Below are positions 61,206 through 64,000 of a stretch of 64,000 nt of DNA, one piece after another (within the stretch, counting starts at the first letter, position 1; each line of letters begins with the position of its first letter). The translations under genes were made by a program, and so were the position numbers. The stretch comes from Kumtagia sp963820075. GTDB taxonomy: Bacteria; Pseudomonadota; Alphaproteobacteria; Rhizobiales; Rhizobiaceae. The DNA lies in NCBI GenBank assembly GCA_963820075.1, contig CAWFYS010000004.1, forward strand, positions 62,001-126,000. The letters run 5' to 3'. The notes under the pieces are model-generated. The model did no database searches and had not been told where the DNA came from. It saw only the letters and a program-made list of their open reading frames with translations.

Positions 61206-64000
61206 AGGGTCCGCGTCAACATCTCGACGCGGAAACACTCGATGATGTCGCCTTGGCGGATGTCCTCGTAATTCTGGAAGGCCATGCCGCATTCCTGGCC
61301 GACCGGAACCTCCGGCACTTCGTCCTTGAAACGCTTCAAGGTCTTCAGCGTGCCCTCGTGGATCACCACATTGTCGCGGATCAGGCGAACGCCAGCACCG
61401 CGCTCGACCCGGCCCTCGGTGACGCGGCAGCCAGCGACCTTGCCGACCTTGGTGATGTTGAACACTTCGAGGATCTCGGCATTGCCAAGGAAGGTCTCGC
61501 GGCGTTCCGGCGACAGCAGGCCCGACATGGCCGCCTTCACGTCATCCACCAGGTTGTAGATGATGTTGTAGTAGCGGATTTCGATGCCAGCCTGTTCGGC
61601 AGCCTGGCGTGCCTGCGGATTTGCCCGCACGTTGAAGCCGATGACCGCCGCCCCCGATGTCTCGGCGAGCGAAATGTCGCTTTCGGTGATCGCGCCGGCG
61701 CCGCCATGCACGATGCGGGCGCGGACCTCGTCGGTGCCGAGCTTGTCGAGGGCGACGGTGATCGCCTCGACCGAACCCTGCACATCGCCCTTGATGACCA
61801 GCGGGAACTCCTTCACGCCCGTCGCCTGCAACTGCGACATCATCTGCTCAAGCGAGCCGCGCTGGCTGACATGCCGTGCCGCCGCCTTGTCGCGCGCCTT
61901 GCGCTGGCGGTACTCGGTGATTTCCCTGGCGCGCGCTTCCGAATCGACAACCGCGAAACGGTCGCCGGCCATGGGCGTGCCCTGGAGGCCGAGGATTTCG
62001 ACGGGCTGCGAGGGGAGCGCGCCTTCCAGCGATTCGCCACGGTCGTCGAGGAGCGCCCTGACCCGGCCCCACTCGTTGCCGGCGACCAGGATGTCGCCGA
62101 CGAGTAGATCGCCGGTCTGCACGAGCACGGTCGCGACCGGGCCACGGCCCTTGTCGAGCTTCGCCTCGATCACCACGCCCTCGGCCGTGCGGTCGGGATT
62201 GGCCTTGAGATCGAGGACTTCGGACTGCAGCAGGATCGCCTCCAGCAGCCTGTCGAGGCCGGCTCCGGTCTTGGCCGAAACTTCGACGTCGAGCGTCTCG
62301 CCGCCCATCGATTCCACGAACACTTCGTGCTGGAGCAACTGCGTGCGCACCTTCTGCGGATCCGCCGACGGCTTGTCGATCTTGTTGATCGCCACGATGA
62401 TCGGCACACCGGCCGCCTTGGCGTGGCTGATCGACTCGATGGTCTGCGGCATGACGGAATTGTCCGCCGCGACCACCAGCACCGCAATGTCCGTCACCTG
62501 GGCGCCGCGGGCACGCATCGCCGTAAAGGCGGCATGGCCGGGCGTGTCGATGAAGGTGATACGCTGCCCGTTCTTCTCGACCTGGTAGGCGCCGATATGC
62601 TGGGTGATGCCGCCCGCCTCGCCGGACACGACATTGGCGTTGCGGATCGCATCGAGCAGCGAGGTCTTGCCGTGGTCGACATGGCCCATGATCGTGACCA
62701 CCGGCGGCCGCGACTGCAGATCCTCCGCCTTGTCCGGACCGCCGAAGAAGCCTTCCTCAATGTCGGAATCGGCGACGCGGCGCACCGTATGGCCGAATTC
62801 GGACGCCACCAGTTCGGCGGTGTCGGCGTCGAGCACGTCGCCCGGCTTGAGAATCTGGCCCTGCTTCATGAAGTATTTGACGACGTCCACGGCCCGCTCG
62901 GACATGCGCTGGGCGAGTTCCTGGATCGTGATCGTCTCGGGCAGGACAACCTCGCGCGATATTTTCTCGCGCGGTTCCTGATGCATGGCACGCTTGAATT
63001 TTTCCTGACGCCGGCGCATCGACGAAAGCGAGCGCGCGCGCGCTTCCTCGTCGCCCGTCGCCGAGCTGACGGTGAGTTTGCCGCGGCGCCGGTCGTCCTC
63101 GCCGCGCGCTTTCGCCGGCCGCGCCACTTCGGGTGTAACGAGCCGGCGAGCCGGCGCGCTGCGCAGGGCTGCCGCACCGGCGCCGCTGCCGCGCGGTCGC
63201 GCGCTTTCGGCCTCGTCGTCGGCTACCATTTCGAGTTGCGGCGCCCGGCGGCGCGCTTCTTCTTCGGCGCGGCGGCGCGCCTCCGCCTCGCGCTGCAGAC
63301 GGGCTTCCTCTTCGGCCTGCCGCTGTGCGGAGGCTTCGCGGTCGCGCTTGCGCTGCTCTTCCTCTTCCTGGCGGCGCTTGGCTTCTTCCTGGGCCCGCAG
63401 GCGGTCGTCATGTTCGCGCGCCTTCGAGCCTTCGAGGGCGCGCCTGCGCGCCTCGATCTCGCCGACGGAGAGTTCGTTCAGCACTACCCCGCCGCGTTCC
63501 GGCCCGGGTTGCGGCCGCGCCGCTTCACGGCTGGGCGGCGCGCTCTGCGGCCTGGGAGCCGCGGGCTGCGGCCTGGGAGCCGCGGTCTGCGGCCTGGGCG
63601 GGATGGCCTGCGGCGGCGCCATGGGCGGCTGTGAAGCCACCACCACTGGCTGCGTCGCCACGGCGGGCTGCGGCGCCACGGGCGGCTGCGGCGCGATGCT
63701 CTGCGGCACCGTGTTACGCGGCGCGGCGGGCTGCGGCGCGGCCGGCTGCGGCGCGGCAGCCTGGGGCGCGGCGGCCTGGGGCGGGGCGGCTGCCGCCGGC
63801 CGGGGCGCGAACACAGGAGTCTCGGACCGGTCGCCCGGCATGGAGAACTTGCGCTTCTTCGTCTCGACGACGACCGACTTCGAACGGCCGTGCGAGAAAT
63901 TCTGGCGCACCGTACCCTGCTCGACGCCCGGCCGCTTCAGCGTCAGCGTCTTCTTGGTATTGACGGTCAACGTGTTGTCGTCGCCGGATTTCGTATCGCT
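61202..64000 (-). CDS. infB: Translation initiation factor IF-2 (partial)
   Basis: The open frame covers 933 codons and continues through the right edge; the last visible codons read SDTKSGDDNTLTVNTKK, so only the start codon and perhaps a few residues are missing. A Pro/Ala/Gln-rich and then Arg/Glu-rich coiled N-terminal region (roughly the first 290 residues) precedes the IF-2N segment. The GTPase domain shows IMGHVDHGKTSLLDAI (G1), DTPGHAAF (G3) and NKIDK (G4). Domains II-IV follow, ending VEMLTRTL. It brings initiator tRNA to the 30S subunit. Upstream nusA would be expected beyond the edge. Confidence 0.96.
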   Translation of the reverse strand, partial: SDTKSGDDNTLTVNTKKTLTLKRPGVEQGTVRQNFSHGRSKSVVVETKKRKFSMPGDRSETPVFAPRPAAAAPPQAAAPQAAAPQPAAPQPAAPRNTVPQSIAPQPPVAPQPAVATQPVVVASQPPMAPPQAIPPRPQTAAPRPQPAAPRPQSAPPSREAARPQPGPERGGVVLNELSVGEIEARRRALEGSKAREHDDRLRAQEEAKRRQEEEEQRKRDREASAQRQAEEEARLQREAEARRRAEEEARRRAPQLEMVADDEAESARPRGSGAGAAALRSAPARRLVTPEVARPAKARGEDDRRRGKLTVSSATGDEEARARSLSSMRRRQEKFKRAMHQEPREKISREVVLPETITIQELAQRMSERAVDVVKYFMKQGQILKPGDVLDADTAELVASEFGHTVRRVADSDIEEGFFGGPDKAEDLQSRPPVVTIMGHVDHGKTSLLDAIRNANVVSGEAGGITQHIGAYQVEKNGQRITFIDTPGHAAFTAMRARGAQVTDIAVLVVAADNSVMPQTIESISHAKAAGVPIIVAINKIDKPSADPQKVRTQLLQHEVFVESMGGETLDVEVSAKTGAGLDRLLEAILLQSEVLDLKANPDRTAEGVVIEAKLDKGRGPVATVLVQTGDLLVGDILVAGNEWGRVRALLDDRGESLEGALPSQPVEILGLQGTPMAGDRFAVVDSEARAREITEYRQRKARDKAAARHVSQRGSLEQMMSQLQATGVKEFPLVIKGDVQGSVEAITVALDKLGTDEVRARIVHGGAGAITESDISLAETSGAAVIGFNVRANPQARQAAEQAGIEIRYYNIIYNLVDDVKAAMSGLLSPERRETFLGNAEILEVFNITKVGKVAGCRVTEGRVERGAGVRLIRDNVVIHEGTLKTLKRFKDEVPEVPVGQECGMAFQNYEDIRQGDIIECFRVEMLTRTL

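Overview
The window is a GC-rich stretch of an alphaproteobacterial chromosome, most likely a member of the Rhizobiales close to Mesorhizobium/Phyllobacteriaceae. The reasons are the sorbitol/mannitol smo-mtlK operon, the irr-fabA-fabB-fabI block, an imuA-imuB SOS locus with the alphaproteobacterial LexA box GTTC-N7-GTTC, the tsaB-rimI-plsC-miaB-phoH-ybeY-corC housekeeping run, and several rhizobial-type palindromic interspersed repeats. No tRNA, rRNA, CRISPR array, integrase or complete insertion sequence was recognised.

Layout. 1-2.2 kb: SOS mutasome genes imuA and imuB (leftward, imuB cut by the left edge). 2.5-10.2 kb: a leftward polyol operon, smoEFGK (ABC importer) - smoS - mtlK, plus a separate SDR gene. 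10.5-15.4 kb: a MATE efflux pump, an FGGY sugar kinase and a CitMHS/NhaD-type membrane antiporter, all leftward. 15.5-28.7 kb: the most interesting region. It holds nicotinamidase (pncA), a two-gene molybdenum hydroxylase, a 6-hydroxynicotinate-reductase-like Fe-S protein, UPF0280 and DUF1185 proteins, a MarR regulator, a hydantoinase/oxoprolinase pair and a ferredoxin-NADP reductase. I read it as a reductive N-heterocycle (nicotinate-type) catabolic module, tied together by a shared palindromic operator-like motif at the two divergent promoters. 28.7-32.2 kb: a lone Abi-family gene, a second hydantoinase A gene with a frameshift, and a small lipoprotein. 32.3-36.3 kb: sulfate ABC importer sbp-cysT-cysW-cysA (cysA frameshifted). 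36.8-39 kb: malate synthase G. 39-45.2 kb: tRNA-modification, ribosome and membrane housekeeping operon. 45.2-47.1 kb: an AT-richer block with two orphan genes and about 740 bp of apparently non-coding DNA. 47.1-51.8 kb: a MoeB/ThiF protein, a GNAT, the two subunits of an aconitase-X enzyme, a D-2-hydroxyacid dehydrogenase and an SH3 periplasmic protein. 52.2-55.4 kb: irr and the unsaturated fatty acid genes fabA, fabB, fabI. 55.4-64 kb: a leftward RNA/translation cluster infB - rbfA - truB - rpsO - pnp with an rsmC-like methyltransferase; infB is cut by the right edge.

Two repeat families stand out. One is a roughly 100-bp palindromic element present in frame inside imuA and again at the infB stop codon. 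The other is a palindromic family with CCCCCTCTCCG ends present four times; one copy sits at the 3' end of the UPF0280 gene and appears to have removed its stop codon. Three genes (a hyuA homologue, cysA, ybeY), and probably corC as well, carry what look like single-base insertions. Because ybeY is a conserved housekeeping gene and two of the four fall in short homopolymers, sequencing error is a live alternative to true gene loss.
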